Source: Lunularia cruciata
Lineage: Eukaryota > Streptophyta > Marchantiopsida > Lunulariales > Lunulariaceae
Direction of reading: 5' to 3'
DNA: 64,000 nucleotides
Assembly (NCBI GenBank): GCA_948567375.1
Contig: OX419758.1
Coordinates: 58,471,001 to 58,535,000, forward strand
Each line of letters begins with the position of its first letter. The first letter of the stretch is position 1. Both the position numbers and the translations under genes were made by a program. The notes under the pieces were generated by a model. The model made no database searches, had not been told where the DNA came from, and saw nothing but the letters and a program-made list of their open reading frames with translations. Shown piece by piece: positions 10,901 through 22,743 of the stretch.

Positions 10901-11568
10901 CTTTCTTTCTCAATTTTGGCTAAGATTTGCTTGTTCCAGATTCCCTTCTTGATCCCCCTCCATCTCAGGTCCCTCATACTTCCATATTCTTGACCACTAT
11001 ATCCCAATCTCTCCAACAAGCCAAGTCTCACCTCCTTGTTGCTCAAAATCGCCAAAAACAATATGCGGACCACCATCGTCGTGATCTCACCTTTGAAGTC
11101 GGTGATAAAGTCATGCTATCCTCTAGTAACCTCCCTCTCCCACTTGACACCCAAGTTTGTGAACTTGCTCTTAATTGGATAGGACCCTTTGATATCACCC
11201 ACATTGTCTCTCCTATTGCTCATTGACTTGCCTTGCCTTGTCACATGCGTATCCACCCTGTCTTTCATATTTCCAAGTTGAAACCCTTTGTTCCTAACCC
11301 CTCTTCCTTCTCCTCTTGAGTCCAACCTCCCCCTCTTCTTGTCCCTATCAATGATCATGAGAAGTACAAAGTTGATCATATCCTTGCGCGTTGCCATATT
11401 CAACAAGGCCGTTGCCAACATACGGAGTACAAGGTCCTTTGGAAAGGGTATCCCCTTCATGATGCCACAAAGGAACCTCTTTCTCACCTCCAGAATGCAC
11501 AAATGGCCATCCAGGAATTTGAAGCTTCACTTGCGACAAGGACGTCACCAACTAGCGGCAGGGGAACA
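7901..11568 (+). pseudogene. C-inner pol: protease, RT, RNase H, integrase, chromodomain
   Basis: From about 7570 to the 3' LTR the polyprotein stays in one frame with no further frameshift, but is broken by about twelve stop codons (8284, 8359, 8863, 9790, 9898, 9922, 10243, 10690, 10705, 10921, 11224, 11317). The protease lies at about 8030-8290; its active site reads VDSRSS, where D-[ST]-G is usual. RT lies at 8640-9400, with KLDLCNGYWQIPI and FGLTNAP kept, but the xxDD motif reads LADI (9230-9245), losing one catalytic Asp. RNase H lies at 9640-10000. Integrase lies at 10250-11000, with GHMGVDKT, a C-x2-C finger and altered second and third catalytic positions. The chromodomain lies at 11365-11510 (YKVDHIL...VLWKGYP). 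The frame ends inside the 3' LTR. Confidence 0.92.
11556..11568 (+). promoter_or_regulatory. Polypurine tract of C-inner
   Basis: The purine-rich stretch GGCAGGGGAACA ends directly before the 3' LTR and would prime plus-strand DNA synthesis. C-outer has the matching GGTGGGAGAATA before 17208. Confidence 0.7.
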
Positions 11569-11994
11569 TGTAACAATATGGAGTTTAGCGACAAAGTTAG
11601 TCGGGCTTACGAAGTAGCACATAAGACAAATTAGCCTAGAATATTCTGGAAGTATCTAGGAAGCTTCTTGGGAAGCTTCCCGGCTAGCTTAGCTTGCACC
11701 TCAAGTAAGTAGCTTCTAGAAGGAAGCTTCTAGAAGCTTCCAACTAGCTTAGCTTGCACGCCAAGTAGGCGGCTTCTAGAAGGAAGCTTCTTGAGAAGCT
11801 TCCTAGTTAACTTGGCTTGCACTCTAAGAAAGCGGCTTGAGGAAGCTTCTTGAGAAGCTTCTCAAAGGCCTTGTATGCTATCTATAAATACCAAAGCCAA
11901 AGTTCATGCTAGGCATTTGGAGTTTTCCCTCATTCGAGTGTCCCAATGTGAGTTTCCATTCTCTTATTTCTCTCCTCAGATTCGGTCTATTACA
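11569..11994 (+). repeat. C-inner 3' LTR
   Basis: The 426-bp partner of the LTR at 6341-6766. It carries the same perfect heat-shock-element tetramer (11723-11740) and TATA box. It is followed by the right copy of the ATAGG target-site duplication (11995-11999). C-inner as a whole spans 6341-11994 (5654 bp) and is the youngest insertion in the nest. Confidence 0.93.
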
Positions 11995-11999
11995 ATAGG

Positions 12000-13206
12000 G
12001 TTGTGATGCTCCATCCATGGTATGCCTAAGATTGCATCATAACAAGCTAATTGTATCACTTGCCCTTCATGATATTCTCCTACAGAGAGTGTGACCCGTT
12101 TACGTAATGATTCAATCCTCTTTTTTTCCCGTTAGGCAACTCTACTTCTTCACTCTCATTTCTCTCTAGATCAATTCTTAATCTTATTGCAACAGAGCGA
12201 GATAAGAAATTCTTTGTTGCTCCCAAATTGATTAATACTCTCACTTGATTGCCTTCTAGGACTCCATTCACAACAATCAATTGTGATTTTCTTTTGGGAT
12301 CTTTGCACATTAGTCTTCTTCCTTCCCTTGCTTCTCTTCTTCCTTATTGAGCCAATAAGGCCACGAGGTACATTTACTAGCAATCTTCATTTTCCAAAGT
12401 GTTTTCCATCTCCTCCTCTTCAATATGCCTCTCCATGTTGTTCAAAGATTTCATGTATGAAGGCCGAGGGCCTTTAGGGAAACGAGTGTGACAATTGGTA
12501 GATATGTGCCCAATACAACCACAATTGTAACAATGGCATTTTTCTCCTTGAGTTCCTTCTCCTTGTGGGACTCCATCTCTTTGTTCTTCTACCCGTCCAT
12601 GCTCTCCTTGAAGCGGTCATGCTCCTTGATCTCAAATCAAAGGTTGCCTAATTGCATTGGTATGGGTCCACCCACGTGTGGCATTTTTGACAGATAATAT
12701 TGAGGTGGAACTACTCCTTCACCTCCATCCAATGCTCATGCTATTCTTTGTGCATAAGCAATGGCTTCAAATACCATGCAAAGATTTTGCACCATGACTT
12801 CTTGGAAAATCTGCTCCTTTAACCCTCATTTGAAATTGTCGAGAGCCTCTGTTGGACTCATGTCGGTTATTGCAACTTGTAGATCTAGAGATGCCTCCAC
12901 ATACTCTTGAACACTATTCTTTTGTCTCAATCTCCATAGTCGGGTTTGAGCCATCTGCACAAATCCACCGATTGGAAATTCTTCAATAATCCTTCTTGCA
13001 TTGATGTCCATGTGACCTCACTTCTCTCTACCAACATGGATTGTTCCCACGAATCATACCATGTGAGGGCTTTATTGGTCAAGTACCTACACGCAAACAT
13101 GCCTGTAGCATGCTCCGTGATCTCTGTTGAGAACAATCGGAAATATTGATTCATTCTTGAGATCTAATTTCCACTACTCCCATCATACGCTACTCCTTGT
13201 AAGGCT
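12000..13206 (-). pseudogene. B-inner protease and gag (5' part truncated)
   Basis: Minus-strand continuation of B-inner beyond the C-inner insertion. The protease at about 12100-12310 has the LINLGATKNFL active-site region (Asp of D-[ST]-G changed to Asn). The zinc knuckle on the minus strand at about 12490-12530 has an intact C-x2-C-x4-H-x4-C pattern (CYNCGCIGHISTNC). Capsid-type sequence follows at 12826-13154 (KALTWYDSW, RLRQKNSVQEY). The homology with B-outer ends at 13206. The N-terminal gag, leader and 5' LTR are gone. Confidence 0.82.
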
Positions 13207-16200
13207 CATTTGTGCGGGGATTGAAGGCACAAACCAAATTGGAGGTGACCATGCAAGAACCACAAAATGTAGAAGAAGCAATGCAATTGGCTGAGCGCTT
13301 TGATTCCTTGGTTGTGACAACTTGGTCTCAACCTCAACCTACGCAAAGCCTACCAGTACACTACACATGGGTGGAGGAACTGGTACCAAAAGAGATTGAT
13401 GCTATCCAACGGAGACCAGTTGGTATAGCGGATAGAGAAAGATTACAACAAAATGGAGGTTGTTTGTATTATCGCCAAGTTGGACATTGTATTGCTGAAT
13501 GTCCACTCAAGAATGGGTGACCTTGACAAGTTACCTAGATAGAGTTTGTGGAATAGAATGATCAAGGAAATAAGGAATCCTAGTAGGAGATTTTGAGCCA
13601 CGTACTAGGAGCTTGATTAGTTCCAATGTGATTGAAGGCTCAAGCTATGCAAGTTTGCTTCACTTGCAAGGTACAATATCTAATCATTGTTGTAGGATTT
13701 TGGTTGATTTGGGAAGTTCAAAGAATTGCATGTGTATGCAAGTAGCAAAGGAATTGGATATTTCTATCAAGCTAGCAATTGGAAGTAGATTGATGATGGC
13801 GGATGGTAGAAAGAGTTCTGGATTCTATACCTCACATCTTGTTACTTTTAAGATTGGGAATGAGTATTTGGAGTGTATGAGGTTTGTAGTGGCACCTCTA
13901 CACTATGATGTCATTCTAGGACTACCTTGGCTTGAATGTCATAAGGTTCAATTTGATTGGAACCGGCAAAACATTCAAGTACAACATCAAGATAGGAATT
14001 TCCAATTGTGTTGCCTGGCACCTCTGAGTAAGACACCTAAGAATAGTCAGTCCCAAGATGGGAAGCTTGTCAAGAAAGTAGCCATAGAGCATGCCTTGAA
14101 GAGAGAGGAGCTCCAAGATGGGAAGTTTGCCAAGAAGGCAACCATGGAGCAAGCTTTGAAGAGAGATGAGTCCCTAGATGGGAAGTTTGTTAGTGAAGTA
14201 GCCATAGAGCAAGCCTTGGAGGAAGATAAATATGTTTTTGCTGTGTGGATCAAGCCGATTGCACAAGGGCAATCTGAGGAGAGCCAAGAGCCTCATCAAG
14301 CAATGGTTGATTAGATAGTTCAAGAGTTTGCGGATGTGTTTCCAAATGATTTGCCGAAGGGATTACTCTCTGATCATGGTATGCCCTTCAAGATTGAGTT
14401 ATTGCCAAGGAGTACTCTAGTGAGTAGAACAATCTATCGGCTCTCACCATAGGAGTTGGAGGAGTTTCAAACAACACTTATGGAGTTGTTAGAGAAGGAC
14501 TTCATATGACATAGTACCTTTCCTTGGGGAGCACTGGTACTATTTGTTCCAAAGAAGGATGGAGGACTTTGTTTCAGCATTGATTATCATGGGCTCAATA
14601 TGCAAAAAATCAAGAATGTGTATCCCTTGCCTTGGATTGATGACTTGCTTGATCAATTGAGTAGAGCACAATACTTTTCCAAGCTGGATCTTTGTAGTGG
14701 CTATTGGCAAATCCCCATTGATAGCAAGGATGTGCAAAAGATGGCCTTTTGTATAAGATATGGGCATTTTGAGTGGAGAGTTCTACCTTTCTGGCTCACT
14801 AATGCTCCAGTAGTCTTCATGGATCAGATGCATTGGGTGTTGGATAGACTATTGGATTGGTATGTGGTGGTGTCTTGGATGATATCTTAATCTATAGCAA
14901 GACAGAGGTAGAACACATGAATCATGTGCAAGAAGTCCTAAGACAACTACGATAATGGAAATTTTACTACAAAAAGTCAAAGTGTGCCTTTTGGCAAAAG
15001 GAAGTTACCTTCTTGGGGCACAAGATCTCATTAGAGGGGATTAAGATGGAAGAAGAGAAAATCAAGGCCATTACTAATTGGCTTACTCCAAAGGATGCTA
15101 TAGAAGTACGGGCATTTAATGGACTGGCTAATTTTTACCAACAGTTTATCCATTATTATGCTCATGTGGTTGCACCATTGACTAACCTCTTGGGGAAAGA
15201 CTTGAGCTTCTAGTGGACCACCAAGCACAACAAAGCATTCTAGAAGTTGAAACATATGGTATCTTCAAGACCCATTCTTCAACCGTATGGTCATTAGCTA
15301 CCTTGTGTGGTTGATTTTGATGGTTCTAACTTTGCAATTAGAGCCTTGTTGCGACAAGAATTTCCAGATGGACTACATCCCATTGCCTTTGTGTCTCACT
15401 GACTCAATATGGCTGAAAGAAACTACTCTGCTTGAGATCAAGAACAACTTGCAATGGTGTATGGCACCAAGGTATGGAGGCATTACCTCTTGGAGAAACA
15501 AGTGATCATGCAAATTGATCACAAACCATTGTTGTAAACCTTACACTTGGAACACATGAAGAGTCAACATCATCAATGATAGGAACAACTCCAATTTTTT
15601 GACATCAAACTTGAGTACAAACCAAGTCGGTTCCATGTCATCCCTGATGCTTTATCATGAAGAGCTAATTTGAAGTCTCTTCCTCTCATCACAACGGCAA
15701 TTACGACGGTGTTAATTGACTCTATGGTCCAAAACAAGTTTGAGTCAGCTCTATGACAAGATCCCTTCTTCTAGATGGTACATGGTCACCTTACAGCATG
15801 CGACAAGGAATACAACACCTTCTCCATCAAGGAATGCCTTCTATTCTATGAGGACCAAATCTATAGTCCAGCCAAAGGTGATCTTCGACTTGTGTGCCTT
15901 CAAGAAGCCTATGATTTACCCATAGTTAATCACATGGGTGTGGACAAGACCTTAGGTACCCTCCAACACCAATGGTGGTGGCCCAACATGACACAAGATG
16001 TTTGAGAATTTGTCCGATTGTGTGAGAGCTGCCAACTTAACAAGACTAGCAAGCAAAAGCCGAGTGGACTCCTCCAACCACTTGCCATTCCATCCGTTTG
16101 ATAGGAGCATGTGAGCTTGGATCTCATCACATCCTTGCCCAAGACAAAGCAAGGACACACAACAGTTGTGGTGTTTGTGGATAAGTTTACTAAGCAAATT

Positions 16201-17207
16201 CACTTGGCACCAACCTATGATACTGTGGATGCTCCAACCTTAGCTCAAATCTACTTTGACAATGTCTTCAAGCATCATGGGATGCCATATGTAGTCATCT
16301 CCAACCACGATCCTTGATTTATTGGGATTTGGCAAGCACTCTTCTAGGTACTCGGCACCAAGCTTGCTTTGTGCACGGCCTATCATCCTCAAACTGATGG
16401 ACAAACCAAACATGTAAATCATACATTGGAGGATATGTTGCGTGTCTTCATCAATGTTGATCATACCAATTGGGATGAATGTCTTGCAGTTGCAGAATTT
16501 GCCTACAACAATTCCAAACAAGTAAGCACTAGATTTTCTCCTTTCTTTCTCAATTTTGGCCAAGATCCACTTGTTCTAGATTCTCTTCTTGCTCCCCTTC
16601 CATCTTAGGTTCCTCATACTTCCACATTCTTTCCACTATATCCCAATCTCTCCAACAAGCCAAATCTCACCTCCTTGTTGCTCAAAATTGTCAAAAACAA
16701 TATGCAGACCACCATCATCATGATCTCACCTTTGAAGTCAATGATAAAGTCATGCTTTCCTCTAGTAACCTCCCTCTCCTACTTGATACTCAAGTTTTTA
16801 AACTTGCCCATAATTGGATAGGACACTTTGATGTCACCAAAATTGTCTCTCCGGTTGCTTATCAACTTGCTTTGCCTTGTCATATGCATATCCATCCTAT
16901 CTTTCATGTTTCCAAGTTGAAACCCCTTGTTCCTAACCCCTCTTTCTTTTCCTCTCAAATCCAACTTCCTCCTCCTCTTGTCCCTATCAATGATCATGAG
17001 GAGTACGAAGTTGATCGTATCCTTGCACTTCGCCATATTCAACAAGGCTATTGACAACATACAGAGTACAAGGTCCTTTGGAAAGGGTATCCCCTTCGTG
17101 ATGCCACATGGGAACCTCTTTCTCACCTCTAAAATGCACAAACGGCCATCCAAGAGTTCAAAGCTTCAAGGGCAATGAGGACGTCATCAACTAGCGGTGG
17201 GAGAATA
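13207..17207 (+). pseudogene. C-outer gag-pol (5' part deleted)
   Basis: Plus-strand remains of the C-outer polyprotein, collinear with C-inner from about 7565 on. Zinc knuckle at about 13460-13505 (CLYYRQVGHCIAEC; the second Cys is Tyr). Protease at 13660-13930 (LVDLGSS). RT at 14310-15110; the xxDD motif region near 14865-14885 is shifted out of frame. RNase H at about 15300-15660. Integrase at 15900-16570 (GVDKT, HPQTDGQT). Chromodomain at 17005-17130 (YEVDRIL...VLWKGYPLRDATWEP). It has several frameshifts (frames 3, 2, 1, 3) and many stops, more damage than C-inner, which fits an older insertion. Confidence 0.9.
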
Positions 17208-17619
17208 TGTAACAATATGGAGTTTAGTGACATAGTTAGTAGGGCTAACAAAGTAGTAAATAAGACAAATTAGCCTAGAACATTTTAGAAGTATTTAGGT
17301 AGCTTCTTGTGTACCTTCTCAACTAGCTTAGCTTGCACCTCAAGTAAGTAGCTTCTAGAAACTTCTAACTAGCTTAGCTTGCACACCAAGTAGGCAACTT
17401 CTAGAAGGAAACTTCTTGAGAAGCTTCCTAGTTAACTTGGCTTGCACTCTAAGAAAGTGGCTCAAGGAAGCTTCTTGAGAAGCTTTTCAAGGGCCTTGTA
17501 TGCTACTTATAAATACCAAAGCCAAAGCTCATGCTAGGCATTCATAGTTTTCACTCATTCAAGTGTCCCAATGTGAGCTTCCATTCTCTTATTTCTCTCC
17601 TTGGTCACAGTCTTTTACA
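17208..17619 (+). repeat. C-outer 3' LTR
   Basis: A 412-bp family C LTR, TGTAACAATATGG...TTTTACA. It keeps a three-module heat-shock element TTC-TA-GAA-AC-TTC at 17353-17365. The sequence after it (from 17620) continues the integrase gene of B-outer that was interrupted at 1897. This ties the two parts of B-outer together. Confidence 0.9.
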
Positions 17620-19560
17620 CAATGGACTCAAACCTTGAGGTGGTCTTGGGTAATTCACAAACAAGATCCATATTCACCTACTCCCAATATTGTGTAGGAG
17701 TGAGGAAAGGTCGAAGGAGCCCTACAAGAGCTTGATTAGAGGCTTTGTCTTGTTGATAGAGTAGGCAATTGTTACATAATCCATCATATCGTTGCTCATC
17801 TTGGGCCAATAGTAATGGCGTTGGACTGCTTCCAAGGTCTTGTCCACTCCAACATGACCTGCAATGGCCAAATCATAACATTCCACTAGAATGGTGGTGT
17901 GTAATTCTGGGACATTCAGGAAACATAATCTGCCATCACAAAAGGTGAGTCCTTAGATGCTATTGACGCCTTTGGATGATTGTGCTCCTACAATCTATGG
18001 ATTAGTTTTTGTAGCAGCCAAAATCTCCGGCTAGAATTTAGGGTTAATCTTAACCTCTACTACCAAATTGTTTGCCAATGGCATTTGCAAGTTGCTTCTT
18101 AATTTCACGTAGGTGATTGTCATATTGAAGTGTTGTAGCCACTCTGCCCACTGAATCTGGTGATGAGATAGATCTTTTTGTGTCTCCAAGTAGACTAGAG
18201 GTTTGTAGTATATCTCTACTACAAATGCTTTCTTACCCAGATAGTGCATCCAATGCTTGGTTGCAAGGACAATGGCCAACTCTGATTATGATAGTTGCGC
18301 TCTACCGATAACAACTTTCAAGATAAATATGCAAATGGATGCCATCCATTATGCCACTCTTATTGTAGGACTGCTCTTATTGCTACGCTTGATGCATTTG
18401 TAGCCAACTTGATTGGAAATTTTGGGTCATACCACTTCAAGATTGGTGCATGTAGCAAGGCGGCTTTCAATTCTTGAAAGGCCAACTCTTGTGCGGTTCT
18501 CCATGTCCACTTCTTCCCCTTGTCAAGTAGTGTTGTTAAAGGTTGTGCAATCTTGGACAAGTTGACTATAGAATCTCGTCAACCCCAAGAAGCTCTTGAG
18601 TTGAGTCTCATCTTCTGGGGCACTCCATTTTTGAATGACCTCTATTTTATTTGTCAATACTTGAATGCACTCTGCACTTAGTCTATGCCCCAAGTAATCT
18701 ACTTTAGACCTGCCAAACTCACATTTTGAGATTTTGGCGTACAATCAATACTATCTTAGAATCTAGAGGACTGCTCATAGATGTTGTTTGTGTTTTGTCA
18801 TTGTGCTACTGTATACTAAGATATCATCCAAGAAGACAATAACAAACTTATCCAAGTATGGACAAAATATCTCATTCATCAGACTCATGAAAGTGGCAGG
18901 TGCATTGGTGAGGCCAAAAGGCATCATGAGATACTCGAAGTGGCCATACTTGGTTTCAAAAGATAGTTTTGTACACATCCTCCTCTGCAATTAGGATTTG
19001 ATTATAACTGCTCTGCAAGTCCAGTTTGGTGAGGTATCTTGCTCCATGGAGTTGATCAAATAGGTCATCCATGCAAGGTAAGGGATATTTGTTCTTTGTT
19101 GTTTGTTGATTAAGACCCCGATAGTCAATGCACATGCGCATTGTACCATCTTTCTTCTTGCAAACAAGACAAGAGCCCCATATGATGATATGTTGGGTTG
19201 GATGAACCCTTTCTATAGCATCTCCTCAATTTGAGTCTTACACTCCTCCAACTCATGAGGTGATAGGCAATATGAGGCCTAACAAGGAGGTGTCTTCCTT
19301 GGGAGTGTTCAATTTTATGATCTACTCTCCTTGTTGGTGGTAATCTTGAGGGTAGATCATTTGGAAAGATATCTTGAAACTCATCTACCACATCCTTCAA
19401 TTTCTTAGGAATTTTCCATCGATTTATGCACTTTGGTATTCTCTTATTAGACCCATGAAACATATATTGGTATTACAAATAGTTGCCATCCATATGACAT
19501 AAAGAGGTAGTTCTTGCATATATGATTTTTCTTTAACCCCAATGATCGACTATTGGTGGG
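17620..19560 (-). pseudogene. B-outer pol: integrase N-terminus, RNase H, reverse transcriptase
   Basis: Minus strand. RT opens near 19400 (EFQDIFPNDLPSRLPP) and continues through 19141 ([12 protein letters not shown]) and 18940 ([13 protein letters not shown]). The intact polymerase motif FLDDILVYS lies at about 18830, so unlike B-inner both Asp residues are kept. The LGHRLS block lies at 18690. RNase H lies at 18030-18560. The integrase finger and first catalytic region lie at 17620-17830 and join 1897 across the C-outer insertion. Frameshifts and stops break the frame. Confidence 0.88.
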
Positions 19561-21672
19561 TTCTCACTACTTTCTTCCTCCAATCTACTATAGGGTTGTA
19601 ATGCTCCATCCATGGTATACCTAAGATTGCATCATAATAAGCTAATTGTATCACTCGCCACTCAATTGCTTTCTGACATTCTCTTATAGAAAGTGTTACC
19701 CATCTAGGTAATAATTCTATCCTCTTTGTTTGCTCGTTAGGTAAATCTACTTCTTTGCTCTCATCTCTAACTAGATCCATTCCCAATCTTATTGCAATAG
19801 ACCAAGACAAGAAATTCTCTGTTGCTCTTGGATCTATTAATACTCTCACTTGATTGCCTTCTAGGACTCCATTCACAACAATCAATTGTGAGGTTGCCTT
19901 TTGGGACTGTTGCATGCTCATCTTCTTCCTTCTTGAGCCAATAAGACCACAAGGTACATTTACTGGCGATCTTCATTTTCCAAAGTGATTTTCCACCTCC
20001 TCCTCTTTAATGCATCTCTCCATGTTGTTCAAAGATCACCTATATGAAGGCCAATGGTCTCTAGGGAGACAAGCATAACAATTGGTAGATATGTGCACAA
20101 TACAACCACAATTGTAACAACAACGTTGTTCTCCTTGAATTCCTTCTCCTCGTGGGACTCCATCTCTTTATTCTTCTACCCGTCCACACTCTCCTTGAAG
20201 CAGTTGTACTCCTCAATCTTGAAACCAAAGGTTGCCCAGTTCCATTGGTACTAGTCCACCCATGTGTAGCATTTTTGCCCAATAATGTTGAGGTGGAACT
20301 ACTCCTTCACCTCCACTCAATACCCATGTTATTCTTTGCACACAAGCAATGGCTTCAAATACCGTGCGAGGATTTGCATCATGACTTCATGGAAAATCCG
20401 CTCCTTCAACCCTTATTTGAAATTATCGAGAGCCTCTACTAGACTCATGTCGGTTATTGCAACTTGTAGATCCAAAATGCCCCCACATACTCTTGTACAT
20501 TGTTCTTTTGTCTCAACCCCATTGTCAGATTTGGGTCATCTACACAAAATCCACCGATGGGAAATTCTTCAACAATCCTTCTTGCATTGTTGTCCATGTG
20601 ACCTCCCTTCTCTCTACCAACATGGATTGTTCCCAAGAATCATACCATGTGAGGGCTTTATTGGTCAAGTACCCACATACAAACACACCTGTAACATGCT
20701 TAGTGATCTATGTTGAGAACAATTGGAAATATTGATTCATTCTTGAAATCAAGTTTTCCACTACTCCCATTTTATGCTGCTCCTTGTAAGGCTTGATGGT
20801 GTAGGTCTTATACATCTAGAGTAGCAATGTGGCTTTATTTTTTATTGGGTTTGTAGGTACGGGTGCCTCTCCAAGTACTTTAGTCATAGGTACTAGGTTT
20901 TGAGATGGCTCTTCTCCTTGCATTGCTTGATCATTCTTGAGGATCTGCACTTGATTTTGTAATGCCTCCATGATCATCTTAATCTCTTGAAAGTTGTTCA
21001 AAATCCCTTGCATTCCTTGCACCAGCTCCTACAACTACAGATCCATGGTTCTTGCAACACTCAATAGCTACTGCCTACTTCAATAAAGAGTTAATATGAT
21101 CACCTTGGAAGGCGCACAAACTATTGGGACTACCATTGGGACCTTATGAGCTATCACTTTTTGATAATACTCCTCATTGAAATTTCTCACCATGAAATCT
21201 CTAAACATCACTTTTGATCTCACTACATAACAAATTTCTACTTGAGTGCTGAAAGGAAGAGGATTTGGGAATAAAAGCCAAGACTTGCTTGGTGGATTGG
21301 CAAACACATTCACATCCATAACATCATAATAGAATGTGGATTTTCAAATCCCACTCTTTGTCATATACCACCATAGGTAGAATCACCGAGTTTGGTGAGT
21401 TCATCACTTTGTTTATGAATTCTGCTCCAAAGTGATATACTAGCAATACTCTCATTTGCTCACGCTAGATGTACATAACCTTGATGTGGAATGAATTCAA
21501 GAATGGGAAGCTAGGTATAGGAAATCATCCTCTTGGTGCATCTATCCCATCCACTCTCTAAAGCCCTTCCTAATTCTAGCAATTACTTTGTGTTCTCCAC
21601 CTCAAATTACTCGGTTTCAATCGTTCGTGTTCTTCAAAAAAGGATGATCCACCCTCTTGGACTAAAACACTT
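19561..21672 (-). pseudogene. B-outer protease and gag
   Basis: Minus strand. Protease at 19550-19921 (RVLIDPRATENFLS; then YDAILGIPWMEHYNP). CCHC zinc knuckle on the minus strand at about 20077-20118 (CYNCGCIVHISTNC, all four zinc ligands kept). Capsid-type region at 20400-20760. The gag N-terminus is around 21310-21560, where a MDAPRG start and REQMRVLLVYHFGAEF block match the plus-strand copy at 57422. Leader and primer site lie next to the 5' LTR. Several stops and frameshifts. This copy shows what B-inner lacks. Confidence 0.82.
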
Positions 21673-21684
21673 GTTTTGATACCA
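21673..21684 (-). promoter_or_regulatory. Primer binding site of B-outer
   Basis: Read on the minus strand, TGGTATCAAAAC lies 1 bp from the inner end of the 5' LTR. Its first eight bases match the initiator-Met tRNA primer site. Family B at 50253-50265 and 57283 has related, decayed versions. This sets the LTR at 21686-22464 as the 5' LTR. Confidence 0.8.
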
Positions 21685-21685
21685 T

Positions 21686-22464
21686 TGTAATACTCTGAGG
21701 ACAAGAGAAGAGAGAAAACATAGATTTCACACTCAATCATCCGATGTCCCAAAGGAGCACCTTCTCTTTATTATATAGACAAAGGTGATCTCCTCCAAGG
21801 AAGCTCCACCATAGGATTAGGCAGGTTTCCATGACATGTCAACAAGCTCCACCATAAGATTAGGCACGTTTCCAAGACATGTCAACAAGCTCCACCCTTG
21901 GATTACTTACTTGGATGGGTGACATATTTATCCTGATCCTATATGGTTGGTCGTTTAAACATACTTTGCCTAAAGGGAATCTTTTAGGGAATCTTCATGT
22001 AGGATCACATTGATGAGGTACCATTGGAAAGTTCTCAATGAGACAAACCAAGGGGCATGGAAGACCAACCTATCCTCCATTGGTTGGGAGGGGAGGAATC
22101 TGTACACTTTTTAGGCCTAATTCATCTGTTTAGGCCTCCAAAATTACCTTCAAAGATCAGGCATATTTGGGTTCCTACTCTATTAGTAGAAGTCCTCTTT
22201 TGGTGATACTTCTTTCTGATCTATTTAGTCCATCTTGTGTAATATCTTTCTAGATGTTATCGAACCAGTTCTCACCTTTAACTCATATGTCTAGCTATTG
22301 GTTCTAAGGTTTTCAAGTCTATTTCAATTTCTGCCTTATTAGTAGAATTACTCTTTTGGTGATATTTCTATCTGATCTTTTTTTTCATTCATGTATAACA
22401 TCATTCTAGATGCTACCAAACCAAATTTCACATCAAGATCATATGGCTAGCTCTTGGTATTACA
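21686..22464 (-). repeat. B-outer 5' LTR with internal tandem duplication
   Basis: A 779-bp family B LTR on the minus strand. It is longer than the other copies partly because a 43-bp unit beginning AAGCTCCACCATA is tandemly duplicated (21801-21843 and 21844-21886). The bases after it, AATG, match those before the partner LTR at 134. B-outer, without its insert, is about 6.6 kb. Confidence 0.88.
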
Positions 22465-22743
22465 AATGCCATAGACTTAGTTCATGGAAACTACTCAAGA
22501 AAAATTGAAAAAGTTGATTAAATGCAAATTGCACAATTTGAAAATAGTAATGAAGAATAGACTGATGATGAGTTGGTGGATTCCTCTCCAGATTGAGATA
22601 TATGGAATGGAGAAAAGAAGAGTACATGGATGATATAGAAAGGTTTTAAAATGGTGATAATTTATCCATAAGAGGCAATATTTAAAGGAAAGGATTCAAA
22701 CACTGTATACTACATAATTTGTGTATAATTTTTTTTGGCACTT

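Noticed and set aside
134-22464. Reading 134-22464 as five or six separate adjacent elements
   Set aside because: Flank matching (ATAGG, CAATA/CAATG, continuity of pol across junctions) fits nested insertions with one deletion much better.
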